Assembly (NCBI RefSeq): GCF_004348525.1
Contig: NZ_SMKG01000001.1
Location: 147,863 to 211,862, forward strand
Length of the DNA stretch: 64,000 nt
From: Micromonospora sp. 15K316
Lineage (GTDB): Bacteria; Actinomycetota; Actinomycetes; Mycobacteriales; Micromonosporaceae
Direction: 5' to 3'
Position 1 is the first letter of the stretch. Each line of letters begins with the position of its first letter. Below are positions 52,021-60,338 of the stretch, piece by piece. Made by a program: the position numbers and the translations under genes. The notes beneath the pieces were generated by a model. That model was given only the letters and a program-made list of their open reading frames with translations. It did not search any database and was not told the DNA's origin.

Positions 52021-52062
52021 GGGCAGGTGGTGGACCGACGATCGCCGGCCCACCACCTGCCC
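52021..52062 (-). terminator. Terminator of the M64 gene
   Basis: 13-bp perfect arms GGGCAGGTGGTGG (52021-52033) and complement (52050-52062), 16-nt loop. Confidence 0.85.
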
Positions 52063-52082
52063 TACCAACCGGTGTCCGCGCG

Positions 52083-54680
52083 CTAGAGAGCCGCGCAGTC
52101 ACCACCCTTGGCACCGTTGACCGTGTTCGGCGCGCCGAAGTCCTTGACCGCCGCGCTGTTGCCGGCGCAGCTCAGCGATCCGTTGATCCGGCTGCCGACC
52201 AGGACGGGCCCGTAGGCGCCGGCCAACCGGCTGTACCGCTCGTTCGCGGTCACCTGGACGTTCTGCGCCAGGCTCACCGAGCCGTTGAAGGTGCTGCCGG
52301 CGATCGTCACGTCCCGGGTGGTGCCGGTGATCTGCGTGGAGCCGTTGATCTTGCTGCCGAAGACCTGCACCGCCTGAGCGCCGGTCGCCGTCACCGTGCC
52401 GGTGATCGAGCTGTCACTGATCACCAGCGACGCGCCCGGCCGCACCGACACCGCACCGACCACCTGGGCGTTCTTGAGACAGGTCACGCCCTCGCCGGCC
52501 ACGACCCGGAACTGCGAGCCGGTCAGCGTCCTGGTGCAGTCGGGCGACGAGCCGGGCAGCACGGTCGCCCGGTACGCGCTCGCCTCGCCGACGTTGCCCG
52601 CCGGGTCGATGGCCCGGTGCTCGACGAGGTGCGTGCCGAAGCCCGGCACGAACCCGCCGCCGGGGTGGTCGTCCGGCAGCGTCTGCTCGAACGCGGCCTT
52701 CGACAGGCCACCCGTGCCCAGGTTGCCGTAGGTCAGCGCCTTGACGTCCGTGCCGGAGTGGCGGAACTGGAACGGCGAGGAGGGCATCGGCTTCTCGGGG
52801 AAGCCGAAGTAGTTGTACCAACCGTCCTTGTCCAGCCGGAACTGGCCGACGACGTAACGGTCCTCGGCGTACCCGGTGTGGTCGTCGCGGGGATCCAGCC
52901 GCATGTCCCAGCCGTTGAAGTACACCGGGTGCTCCACGCTCCCGGCGAGCCGGGTCAGCGGCTGCGACAGGGTGCGGGGGGCTGTCGGGCGGGCGTTGTC
53001 GACGGTCCACTCGACGCGGTCGGAGACGCCACCCGGGTCGGCCGGATCGGTCACCGTCGCGGTGAGCTGATGGGTACCCGCGGCGAGCTTCAGCGCACCG
53101 AGGTCGAGGCTGCGGCTGTTGTGCGGGTTCGGCACGGCCTTGCCGTCCAGCGACCAGGCCACGTCGAGGATCCGGTCCTCGGGGTGGTTGGTCCGCACGT
53201 ACACGACCTCGTCACCGGCGACCGGCTGGTTGTTCATGGTGTGGCCGGTGAAGGTCGCGGCGGGCGCCGACGGCGTGGCCGTGGTGTCACCCACCGTCCA
53301 CTGCCGGGTCTGCACGAACCGGGGCCCGTTGTAGCCGGAGTTGGTGGCCGTGTTGCCGGTGGACGGGTTGCGCACCCAGTCGGTGCCGTCCGGCCCCACC
53401 GGGTCGCGCACCTCGACGTGCACCACGGTCCCCGCCGGCAGGTCGAGCTCACCGAGGTCGAGGTCGCGGCTGTTCCCGGTGTCGAGCACCGTGCCGTCCG
53501 GGCCACCGACCCGCCAGGTCACCTGCAGCTCGTGGTAGCGCGGCTGCCCCGTCTCGACCCAGAGCACGCTGTCGGACGGCACCGTGCCGACCGGGGTGTG
53601 CCGTACGTTCATCTGACCGGAGTTCCGCATCCCGGTCACCCGGGCGACCATGTGCTCCAGGCCGATCTGGTCGAAGTCGAACCCGATCCAGCGCATCATC
53701 GAGTGCTCGCTGGGCCGGCGCTGCCCGCACGGGTAGCTGCCACCCCCCTCGTGCAGCCCGATCGTGCCGCCGGAGAGGCTCTCCTCGCCGACCCACCGCC
53801 ACCACTTGTGCTGGTCCTCGACCATCTTCTGCGGGTCGGTGTAGGTGGTGTGGTGGAAGCTGTTCGGCTCGCCGCCGGTGTAGCAGGGGCGCACCACGTC
53901 ACGGGAGGAGTACGGGTACTCGTCGGCCAGCGTGCCGAGCGAGTGCCCGATCTCGTGCAGCGAGATCAGCGGGCCCTGCGGGGAGCCACCCGAGGTCGTC
54001 GCGTTGGTGCCGCCGATCCCGCCGTACGTGAAGGTGTTGAAGATCGCCAACGTCTGCACGTTCTGCGAGGTGCGCGGAATGCCCAGCACCGGCGCCACGT
54101 AGTTGTCGAGGATCCGGTTGTGCGCCTGGTTGCCGGTCTCACAGGGGTTGACCCCGGCCGGGTAGTAGGCGGCGAAGTCCTGACAGTTCTCCGGCGCTCC
54201 GCCGTAGACGGTGCCCCGCGACAGCGGGTCGGCGCAGCCGTTCTGGTAGATCATCCGCAAGGCGGTGTTCTTGGCGTTGATCGGGCCCTCACGCTCGCCG
54301 GTGTCCCGGATCGTGCCGTCCGGGTGACGTACCCGGCCGTCCGGGTCGCACCGGACGCCGTAGTCGATCGAGGCGATCTCCACCGCGTACACGTTGATGT
54401 AGTCGCGGTAGGTGCGGAACGGCTCCGTGGCCCACATGACGGCCAGGTTGCGATCCACGTCCTGGAGGAAGAGCTGCTGCTGGTCCCACTGGTAGCCGTC
54501 GCCCATGATGATCAGATTCAGCCGCTCGGCCGCCGGGCCGGTGACCTGGATCGGATGCACCTTCGGGTTCGGCAGCGGCATCGGCGGACCATCCGCCGGA
54601 GCGCCGCTCGCCGGGCCGACCCCGGTCAGCAGGCTGGCCACCAGGGCCACCGCCGCCAGGGTCGCAACCTTGAGTCTCAC
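52083..54680 (-). CDS. Secreted M64 (IgA peptidase-like) metalloprotease
   Basis: 865 residues from GTG 54680 (GGTGGGAG upstream); ATG 54701 is the alternative. Signal peptide about 1-27. The M64 domain (about 45-370) has the extended zinc motif LHEIGHSLGTLADEY (H242), and further QHKWWRWVGEES and GSYPCGQRRPSEHSMM. Ig-like segments follow. The last 130 residues form a parallel-beta-type series with repeats of the kind ITGTVTATG, INGSTQITG, FNGSVSL and INGSLSC, a domain seen at the C termini of other actinobacterial exoenzymes. It is predicted to degrade extracellular protein. Confidence 0.88.
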   Translation of the reverse strand: MRLKVATLAAVALVASLLTGVGPASGAPADGPPMPLPNPKVHPIQVTGPAAERLNLIIMGDGYQWDQQQLFLQDVDRNLAVMWATEPFRTYRDYINVYAVEIASIDYGVRCDPDGRVRHPDGTIRDTGEREGPINAKNTALRMIYQNGCADPLSRGTVYGGAPENCQDFAAYYPAGVNPCETGNQAHNRILDNYVAPVLGIPRTSQNVQTLAIFNTFTYGGIGGTNATTSGGSPQGPLISLHEIGHSLGTLADEYPYSSRDVVRPCYTGGEPNSFHHTTYTDPQKMVEDQHKWWRWVGEESLSGGTIGLHEGGGSYPCGQRRPSEHSMMRWIGFDFDQIGLEHMVARVTGMRNSGQMNVRHTPVGTVPSDSVLWVETGQPRYHELQVTWRVGGPDGTVLDTGNSRDLDLGELDLPAGTVVHVEVRDPVGPDGTDWVRNPSTGNTATNSGYNGPRFVQTRQWTVGDTTATPSAPAATFTGHTMNNQPVAGDEVVYVRTNHPEDRILDVAWSLDGKAVPNPHNSRSLDLGALKLAAGTHQLTATVTDPADPGGVSDRVEWTVDNARPTAPRTLSQPLTRLAGSVEHPVYFNGWDMRLDPRDDHTGYAEDRYVVGQFRLDKDGWYNYFGFPEKPMPSSPFQFRHSGTDVKALTYGNLGTGGLSKAAFEQTLPDDHPGGGFVPGFGTHLVEHRAIDPAGNVGEASAYRATVLPGSSPDCTRTLTGSQFRVVAGEGVTCLKNAQVVGAVSVRPGASLVISDSSITGTVTATGAQAVQVFGSKINGSTQITGTTRDVTIAGSTFNGSVSLAQNVQVTANERYSRLAGAYGPVLVGSRINGSLSCAGNSAAVKDFGAPNTVNGAKGGDCAAL

Positions 54681-54843
54681 GAACTCCCACCTCACCTTCA
54701 TCAGCCGGCATCACTCTCCGGCCTCCAGAAGCTAGTGCGGGGTTCGCTCGGGAATCACCAGACAGCTGACGGAACTTCCGCGGCCACCTGCCGTTCAGCC
54801 GGCGGTCCGACCCGATCAGGTCGGCGGCACGCCGCACGCCGCG

Positions 54844-55683
54844 CTACCGGAGCAGACCGTCGAGCAGGCGGGCCAGACCGAACTCGAACCACCGCTCCAG
54901 CTCCCGGTCCGGGTCCGCCGGGACCGCCTGCGCGGCGGCCAACCACTGGCGATCAGCGGTGTGCCCGCTCCGCTCGAGCCGGGCGAAGGTGCGAGTCGAC
55001 CAGCTCCCCCACGCCGCGCCGCCGGCGTCGTGCTCGGCGCGCTCAGACACCTGTAGAAGTGCCATGCCCTGTACGTAGCCGCTCAGCGCGAGGTAGCCGG
55101 CGAACGCATCGGGCAGGCTGTGTCCGACGCCGGTGAGCGTGTCCACGGTGCGGTCGACAAGCGCCAGCACCGCCGGGCCGGTCGGCGGGCGGGTCGTCGC
55201 CAGGACTGCCAGCAGCCACGGATGCCGCCGGTACAGCGACCATTCGGCGCGGGCCAGCTCTTCGAGGCGTTCGCGCGGTGCCCGGGGCAGCGTGGCGCGG
55301 GCCCGTCCGATGCCGAGCACCTGCTCGGCCATCGCGGCGAGCAGCTCGTCCCGGCTGCGTACCCAGCGGTAGACCGCGTCGGTGGTGAGCCCCGCGCGGT
55401 GGGACAGGGCGCGGATGGACACCGCGTCGAGACCGTCGACGTCGGCCAGTCGCACCGCCATGCGGACCAGTTCGTCCCGGGTGACCGCGGTGCTGCCGTC
55501 GTGGGCTCCGGGCGGCCGACGTGCCGCAGCGGTGCGGCCCCGATCCCGGCGGCGACGGTACGCCCGTGCCCGGCAGCCGCGCGAGCAGTAGCGCCGGGGG
55601 CGCCCCCGGCCGGCACCCGGGGGCAGCCCCACGCCGCACTCGACGCATCGCGGTCCGTCCAACCGGCAGCACCTTCTCGTCAT
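54844..55683 (-). CDS. TetR family regulator with N-terminal zinc-ribbon
   Basis: 279 residues; ATG 55683. N terminus: CVECG near 13-17 and YCSRGCR near 32-38, a CxxC/CxxxC ribbon joined to a basic linker (ARAYRRRRDRGR). HTH about 70-115 (LVRMAVRLADVDGLDAVSIRALSHRAGLTTDAVYRWV, in parts). The C-terminal TetR_C region has TTRPPTGPAVLALVDR. It lies downstream of two SDR genes on the same strand. The start codon is inside an inverted repeat (55675-55702) matched at 59532-59559, which suggests autoregulation. Confidence 0.88.
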   Translation of the reverse strand: MTRRCCRLDGPRCVECGVGLPPGAGRGRPRRYCSRGCRARAYRRRRDRGRTAAARRPPGAHDGSTAVTRDELVRMAVRLADVDGLDAVSIRALSHRAGLTTDAVYRWVRSRDELLAAMAEQVLGIGRARATLPRAPRERLEELARAEWSLYRRHPWLLAVLATTRPPTGPAVLALVDRTVDTLTGVGHSLPDAFAGYLALSGYVQGMALLQVSERAEHDAGGAAWGSWSTRTFARLERSGHTADRQWLAAAQAVPADPDRELERWFEFGLARLLDGLLR

Positions 55684-55702
55684 CGCGGTCGCCGTGACGA
55701 AA
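55675..55702. promoter_or_regulatory. TetR-type operator overlapping the tetR start codon
   Basis: Plus strand TCTCGTCA (55675-55682), N12, TGACGAAA (55695-55702); arms match with one mismatch. Same arm sequence and spacing as 59532-59559. Confidence 0.6.
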
Positions 55703-55769
55703 TTACTCCCCGGGCCGGCCGGGCAGCCGGCCTCGGAACGGCCGAGCTGTCCCCGGGTCGCTCCGGACG

Positions 55770-56774
55770 CTACCGGATCGTGCTGTTGGTCAGCTCCTCG
55801 CTCAGCTCCCACAGCCGGTCGGCGAGCTGCGGGTCGACGGCGTAGGACATCACACCGACGGCCGTCTCCACCCGACCCGTCATCACGTCGAGGGCCTCGT
55901 CGTGCACGGTGAGCAGCGGGGAGATCTCGTTGTTCTCGCAGTAGACGCCGCCCACGCCGGCGAGCTGCGGGGCGGTGGCGCACCAGACGATGGTCGACGC
56001 CCCCTGCTCGACGGTCTTGCGGCCCGACCGCGGGTCGACGACACGGTTGCCGTGCTCGTCGATGAGGTTGTTCGTCCGCAGGTACTCCGCGGTGGTCCAC
56101 GGGCTAAGGTTCGTGCCGATGATCAGACCCGGGTGCAGGGAGAAGCCGCGGATGTCGTCGGCCTCACCACGCTGGTCCACCCCGACCGCGAAGAGGATGT
56201 TGGCGGTCTTCGACTGGCCGTAGCCCAGCCAGCCGTCGTACTCGCGGCGTTCGAAGTTCGGGTCGTCGAAGACCACGGGTGAGAGGTGGTGCGCCCAGGC
56301 CGAGACCGTGACCACCCGGGCACCTCTGGCCTGGCGTAGAGCGGGCCAGAGCCGGGTGGTGAGTTGGAAGTGTCCCAGGTGGTTCGTGGCGAACTGCGCC
56401 TCGTACCCGCGGGCGTCCCGGGTCAGCGGCACGTTCTGGATCCCCGCGCTGTTGACCAGGATGTGCAGCGGCCGCCCCGTCGCCAGGAACCTGTCGGCGA
56501 AGGCGTCGATCGAGGCCGGGTCCATCAGGTCCAGCTGCTCGATCTCGACCCCCTCGATCCCCGCGAGCATGTCGCGCGCCCGCTCCGGGGAGCGCACCGG
56601 GACGACGACGGTGGCGCCGGCGGAGCGCAGGGCGCGGGTGGTCTCCAGGCCGAGGCCGGAGTGGCCGCCGGTGACGATCGCGGTCCTGCCCGAGAGGTCG
56701 ATTCCCTTGATGACGTCGTCGGTCGTGGATGCGGCGTCGAAGCCGGAGCCGATCGGTTGTTGTGGACTGGGCAT
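55770..56774 (-). CDS. Short-chain dehydrogenase/reductase (SDR), WWOX/retinol-dehydrogenase-like
   Basis: 334 residues, ATG 56774 with GGAG 9 nt upstream. Rossmann fold with TGGHSGLG (NADP-binding TGxxxGxG, about 36-43), NSAG (catalytic-side Asn motif), and YGQSK (catalytic Tyr-x-x-x-Lys near 188). The N-terminal extension DDVIKGIDLSGRTAIVTGG is typical of the subgroup with retinol dehydrogenases. The substrate is unknown. It is 42 nt downstream of the other SDR gene, so they form an operon. Confidence 0.9.
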   Translation of the reverse strand: MPSPQQPIGSGFDAASTTDDVIKGIDLSGRTAIVTGGHSGLGLETTRALRSAGATVVVPVRSPERARDMLAGIEGVEIEQLDLMDPASIDAFADRFLATGRPLHILVNSAGIQNVPLTRDARGYEAQFATNHLGHFQLTTRLWPALRQARGARVVTVSAWAHHLSPVVFDDPNFERREYDGWLGYGQSKTANILFAVGVDQRGEADDIRGFSLHPGLIIGTNLSPWTTAEYLRTNNLIDEHGNRVVDPRSGRKTVEQGASTIVWCATAPQLAGVGGVYCENNEISPLLTVHDEALDVMTGRVETAVGVMSYAVDPQLADRLWELSEELTNSTIR

Positions 56775-56816
56775 GTCAGAACTCTCCTTGAGAAAAGGTG
56801 CTGCGGGGGGTGCCCG

Positions 56817-57656
56817 TCACGACATCTCCGTCGAGCGGCTGACCGCCTCCCACGTGACCATGTCGGCCAGCAGGGCCTGGTGGTGGGCGCGGAGCGCGTC
56901 GACGGCGTCGCCGCCGAGCACGAGGCGCAGGGGCGGATTCTCGGCGTCGACGACCGTGAGGATGGCCGCGGCGGCCTTAGCGGGGTCACCTGGTTCCTTG
57001 CCGGCGATCCCCGCGACCATCTGCCGAAGACCTCCCGAGCTCGCCTGGTAGGCCGGGCTCTCGGGGGCCAGGAGCATGTTGTTGGTGATCTTGGTGCGGA
57101 ACATGCCCGGCTCCACCAGCAGCACCCGAACGCCCAGGGGCGCCAGTTCGCTCGACAGCGCCTCGCTGAACGCCTCGAGCGCGTGCTTGGCGGCGTCGTA
57201 GGCCCCCAACCCCGGGTAGGTCATGCGACCGCCCAGGGAGCTCATCTGCACGATCGTCCCGCTGCCCTGCTCGCGCATCAGGGGGACGACCGCCTTGGTG
57301 ACCTCCGCCGCGCCGAAGAAGTTGACCTCCATCAGCGAGCGCAGCTGCTCCATCGACGTCTCCTCGACGGCCCCGATCATCGTGAACCCGGCGTTGTTCA
57401 CCAGGACGTCGATGCGGCCGAAGGTGGCCAGCGTCGCCTTCACCGCGGCCTGGACGGATGCCGGGTCCGTGACGTCCAGCGCCGCGGTGCCGACCCGGTC
57501 GCCGCCGAGTTCCGCGAGGTCGGCGAGGGCCTCCGGACGGCGCGCGGTGGCCATCACCCGGTCACCGGCGGCCAGCGCGGCCAGCGCGATCTGCCGGCCG
57601 AACCCGGTCGAGCAGCCCGTGATCAGCCAGACGCGCCCCTGCGTTTCGTTCGTCAT
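56817..57656 (-). CDS. Short-chain dehydrogenase/reductase (SDR)
   Basis: 279 residues; ATG 57656 with GAGGGG 8 nt upstream. NAD(P) motif TGCSTGFG (about 13-20), NNAG (about 86), catalytic Ser in VQMSSLGG and YDAAKHA (Tyr-x-x-x-Lys about 152). It is a classical-size SDR, related to the oxidoreductases annotated as YbbO/retinol-dehydrogenase-like. It heads the operon, with a palindromic operator 24 nt upstream and a divergent LysR gene. Confidence 0.92.
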   Translation of the reverse strand: MTNETQGRVWLITGCSTGFGRQIALAALAAGDRVMATARRPEALADLAELGGDRVGTAALDVTDPASVQAAVKATLATFGRIDVLVNNAGFTMIGAVEETSMEQLRSLMEVNFFGAAEVTKAVVPLMREQGSGTIVQMSSLGGRMTYPGLGAYDAAKHALEAFSEALSSELAPLGVRVLLVEPGMFRTKITNNMLLAPESPAYQASSGGLRQMVAGIAGKEPGDPAKAAAAILTVVDAENPPLRLVLGGDAVDALRAHHQALLADMVTWEAVSRSTEMS

Positions 57657-57680
57657 TCCAATGCCCCTCAAAATGGTGTT

Positions 57681-57696
57681 CTACCGAGGTCGGTAG
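57681..57696. promoter_or_regulatory. Palindromic operator upstream of the SDR operon
   Basis: CTACCGA-GG-TCGGTAG, perfect 7-bp arms with a 2-nt centre, TetR-operator-like. A TAGAAC -10-like hexamer on the minus strand (57678-57683) overlaps its left end, so binding would occlude the promoter. Confidence 0.6.
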
Positions 57697-57913
57697 CGGT
57701 TGCGACACACGGAAGCCGGGCGACACCTGTGGTTCCAGGGGTTCCTGTGACCCCTGGTTCGGCAGCTGCGCAGAGGATCCGTTCGCAAGCGCCCGACGAT
57801 CATTCGCGGCCGACGGGCGGGTCGCCCCACTCCCGTTACGTGTCCTCGTGGACCGGAGCAATGCTGCTCGCGGGTGGTCGGGCGCGGCCAACACCGGTTA
57901 CCTGCCACGGCGG

Positions 57914-57919
57914 TAGTCT
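57914..57919 (+). promoter_or_regulatory. -10 box of lysR, leaderless arrangement
   Basis: TAGTCT lies exactly 6 nt before GTG 57926; no ribosome site. Confidence 0.4.
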
Positions 57920-57925
57920 CGGCCT

Positions 57926-58828
57926 GTGACCCCTGATCTTCGGCAGCTCCGGTACTTCGTCGCCGTCGCCGAGGAGTCGAGCTTCACCCGGGCCGCCAGC
58001 CGCCTGATGATCACGCAGCAGTCGCTCTCCCAGCAGATCAACGCGCTGGAACGGATCCTCGGCGCGAAACTCTTCAACCGGGACAGCCGGGGCACCACCC
58101 TGAGCGACACCGGGTCGCTCTTCCTGCCCGAGGCACGCGCGGTTCTGGACCGCGCCGACGAGGCCGTCGCCGTGGTCCGGCGGGCCGTACGCGGCGAGAC
58201 GGGTCAACTCCGCCTCGCGTTCCTCGCCACCACCGCGAACCACCTGCTGCCGCCGGTGGTCCGGGCCGCCCGGGACCGCCTCCCCGGCCTGGAGCTGATC
58301 ACCGAGGAGACCAGCATCGCCCCGCTCGTCGAAGGTGTGCTCAGCGGCGAGTTCGACCTCGCGTTCACCCGACCGCCGCAGGTCCCGGGCCTGGCCGCAC
58401 GGACCATCGTCACCGAACAGGTGTGCGTCGTCCTACCCGAGGGGCATCCGCTCGCCGACCGCGCCGAGCTGACCCTCTCCGAGTTGGCCGACGAACGGTG
58501 GGTGATGACCCCGCGCAGTTCCTGGGAGCCGTGGCACCGCACGTTCGACGAGAACTTCCGCGCCGCCGGGTTCAACCCGGACATCGTCGCCCGGGACACC
58601 AGCGTGCAGGGGCTGCTCGGCCTCGTCGCGGCCGGCGTCGGGATCACCCGGCTCGGCTGGTCGGCGCACAACCTGCGGCGTACCGGCGTGGTGTTCGTAC
58701 CGCTCGCCGGTGAGGTCACGCCGACGGAGATGATCTGGCGGCCCGACAACACCTCGCCCGCGCTGCGCCGGATCGTGGAAGTGGTGACGGAGCTGGCCGC
58801 CACGACGGACCTCACCACCACGGGCTGA
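57926..58828 (+). CDS. LysR family transcriptional regulator
   Basis: 300 residues. HTH at 1-60 (LRYFVAVAEESSFTRAASRLMITQQSLSQQI in part, then LGAKLFNRDSRGTTLS). The effector domain (about 90-295) has LAFLATTANHLLPPVV and VVLPEGHPLADR. It is in the CbbR/BenM-like group. It is divergent from the SDR operon with a 269-nt spacer, so the SDR genes are a likely target along with the TetR-type site. Confidence 0.92.
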   Translation: MTPDLRQLRYFVAVAEESSFTRAASRLMITQQSLSQQINALERILGAKLFNRDSRGTTLSDTGSLFLPEARAVLDRADEAVAVVRRAVRGETGQLRLAFLATTANHLLPPVVRAARDRLPGLELITEETSIAPLVEGVLSGEFDLAFTRPPQVPGLAARTIVTEQVCVVLPEGHPLADRAELTLSELADERWVMTPRSSWEPWHRTFDENFRAAGFNPDIVARDTSVQGLLGLVAAGVGITRLGWSAHNLRRTGVVFVPLAGEVTPTEMIWRPDNTSPALRRIVEVVTELAATTDLTTTG

Positions 58829-59001
58829 CGACTCATCGATCATCCGCCCGGACTCGGCGGTCCTGCCGTGTCAGGCAGCGGTGACAGGCTGCGCCTGCCG
58901 CGGTGCCAGGTAATCGATGTTGGCCTGACCGGACCCGGCCGGGCCAGTATCGTGCCTGGCTATGCACCAGGAGTCACCATCCCGCTGAGTGAGGAAGCAC
59001 C

Positions 59002-59466
59002 ATGAGCAATCCCGCGACGTTCTCCGATCAGCTCGCCGATCGGCTGGCGGTCCGCGAACTGGTCGACGCCTACGCCCATCTGGCGGACCGACGCGAAGCC
59101 CAGGGTCAGGCGGCGCTCTTCACCGACGACGCCCGCGTGGCGGTGTACGACGGCGAGCCCGACACGACCGAGCCGGCTCAGGTCCTCACCGGTCGGGACG
59201 CGCTGGCCGCCGCCTTCGGCTCGCTGCGCAACTACGAGAAGACAACCCACTTCAACGGTCAGAGCACGGTGACCCTCGACGGTGACCGCGCCACCGGCGA
59301 AACGTACTGTCTCGCGCACCACCTCTGGACGGAGGAGGGGCAGCGCATGCTCATGGTCATGTCGATCCGTTACCACGACACGTTCGTCCGGCGGGGCGAC
59401 CGATGGTTCTTCGCCGAGCGCCGGCTCATCACCGACTGGGTCGACCGTCGGCCCTCCACCGCCTGA
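59002..59466 (+). CDS. SnoaL-like (NTF2-fold) protein
   Basis: 154 residues, ATG behind GAGGAAG. Cone-shaped SnoaL_4 fold: LAVRELVDAYAHLADRREAQGQAALFTDDARV (N-terminal helices), HFNGQSTVTLDGDRATGETYCLAHHL (strands with the pocket His residues), RYHDTFVRRGDRWFFAERRL. Members are cyclases, hydroxylase partners or ligand-binding proteins. The nearby SDR genes would fit a small redox pathway, but no proof is visible. Confidence 0.85.
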   Translation: MSNPATFSDQLADRLAVRELVDAYAHLADRREAQGQAALFTDDARVAVYDGEPDTTEPAQVLTGRDALAAAFGSLRNYEKTTHFNGQSTVTLDGDRATGETYCLAHHLWTEEGQRMLMVMSIRYHDTFVRRGDRWFFAERRLITDWVDRRPSTA

Positions 59467-59531
59467 CGCGCCGAGTCCATACGGGCCACGATGGGCGCGC
59501 CGGCCCCGGCCCGCGCCCGTTCGGTGAGCCC

Positions 59532-59559
59532 TTTCGTCACCGCCTCCGCCGTGACGAAA
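59532..59559. promoter_or_regulatory. TetR-type operator upstream of the GNAT gene
   Basis: TTTCGTCA (59532-59539), N12, TGACGAAA (59552-59559), perfect; the repeat extends to 10-bp arms (59531-59540, 59551-59560). It is identical in arms and spacing to 55675-55702 apart from one base. Confidence 0.7.
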
Positions 59560-59625
59560 GCACTCCCGCCCCGGCACCCGGTCAGCCAGCCTCGGAGGTG
59601 ACCACCCACGATCCGAGGAGCGCCC

Positions 59626-60258
59626 GTGTCCCCTGCTCTCGCCGTACGCCCGCGTCGCGCCGTACCCGCCGAGTTCGACGACCTCCTGCCCGCCTACCTC
59701 GCGGCGTTCGCGGACGAGGCCGTGCTCTCCTGGGTGCTGCCCGACGCGGTCGACCGGGCCGCGAGTGCCGCCCCCATGGTGCGTGACCTGCTCTCCGCCG
59801 CGGTCCACGCCGGCCAGGTCATCGTCGCCGAATGCGCCGACGGCACGCTCGCCGGGGTGTCACTGTGGCTGCGCCCGGCCGACGACGGGAAACGGCCGGG
59901 GCTGTCCACACGACCGCCGGCGGCCGCCGCCGTCGTGGACGGTCTCGTCGCCCACCGGTTGGCGCTGGTCGCTGACCTGGTCGCCGCCCACCGGCCCGCC
60001 GAGCCGCACCTCTATCTCGCGTCGATCGGCGTCCGGGGCGAGCTGCGCGGTCGCGGTGTCGGTGGCGTGCTGCTCGCCGAGGGCCTGCGCCTGGCGGACG
60101 CGGAGCGCTTACCGATCCACCTCGAAGCCTCGACCGAGCGCAGCCGCCTGCTCTACCTGCGTCACGGCTTCCGGGACCGCGGCCGGCCGCTGCCGCTGCC
60201 CGACGGTGGACCCGTGCTCCGGCCGATGCGGCGCCCGGCGCCGTCCGCGCGCGCCTGA
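59626..60258 (+). CDS. GNAT family N-acetyltransferase
   Basis: 210 residues; GTG 59626 behind GAGGAG. The acetyl-CoA-binding motif A is LYLASIGVRGELRGRGVGGVLLAEGL in part (V-R-x-x-x-R-G-x-G-V-G). Motif B includes HLEASTERSRLLYLRHGF. Acetyl acceptor unknown. A TetR-type operator lies 66 nt upstream, matching the one at the zinc-ribbon tetR gene, so the regulator probably controls this enzyme. Confidence 0.9.
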   Translation: MSPALAVRPRRAVPAEFDDLLPAYLAAFADEAVLSWVLPDAVDRAASAAPMVRDLLSAAVHAGQVIVAECADGTLAGVSLWLRPADDGKRPGLSTRPPAAAAVVDGLVAHRLALVADLVAAHRPAEPHLYLASIGVRGELRGRGVGGVLLAEGLRLADAERLPIHLEASTERSRLLYLRHGFRDRGRPLPLPDGGPVLRPMRRPAPSARA

Positions 60259-60291
60259 CCCCGCTGCGCTTGCGCAGTCGCCGAACGCCTT

Positions 60292-60333
60292 CCGGGGACG
60301 GGAACCGTCGTGCGCGGCGGATCCCGTCCCCGG
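60292..60333. terminator. Bidirectional terminator
   Basis: 12-bp perfect arms CCGGGGACGGGA (60292-60303) and complement (60322-60333), between GNAT and the convergent subtilase gene. Confidence 0.8.
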
Positions 60334-60338
60334 TGCGG

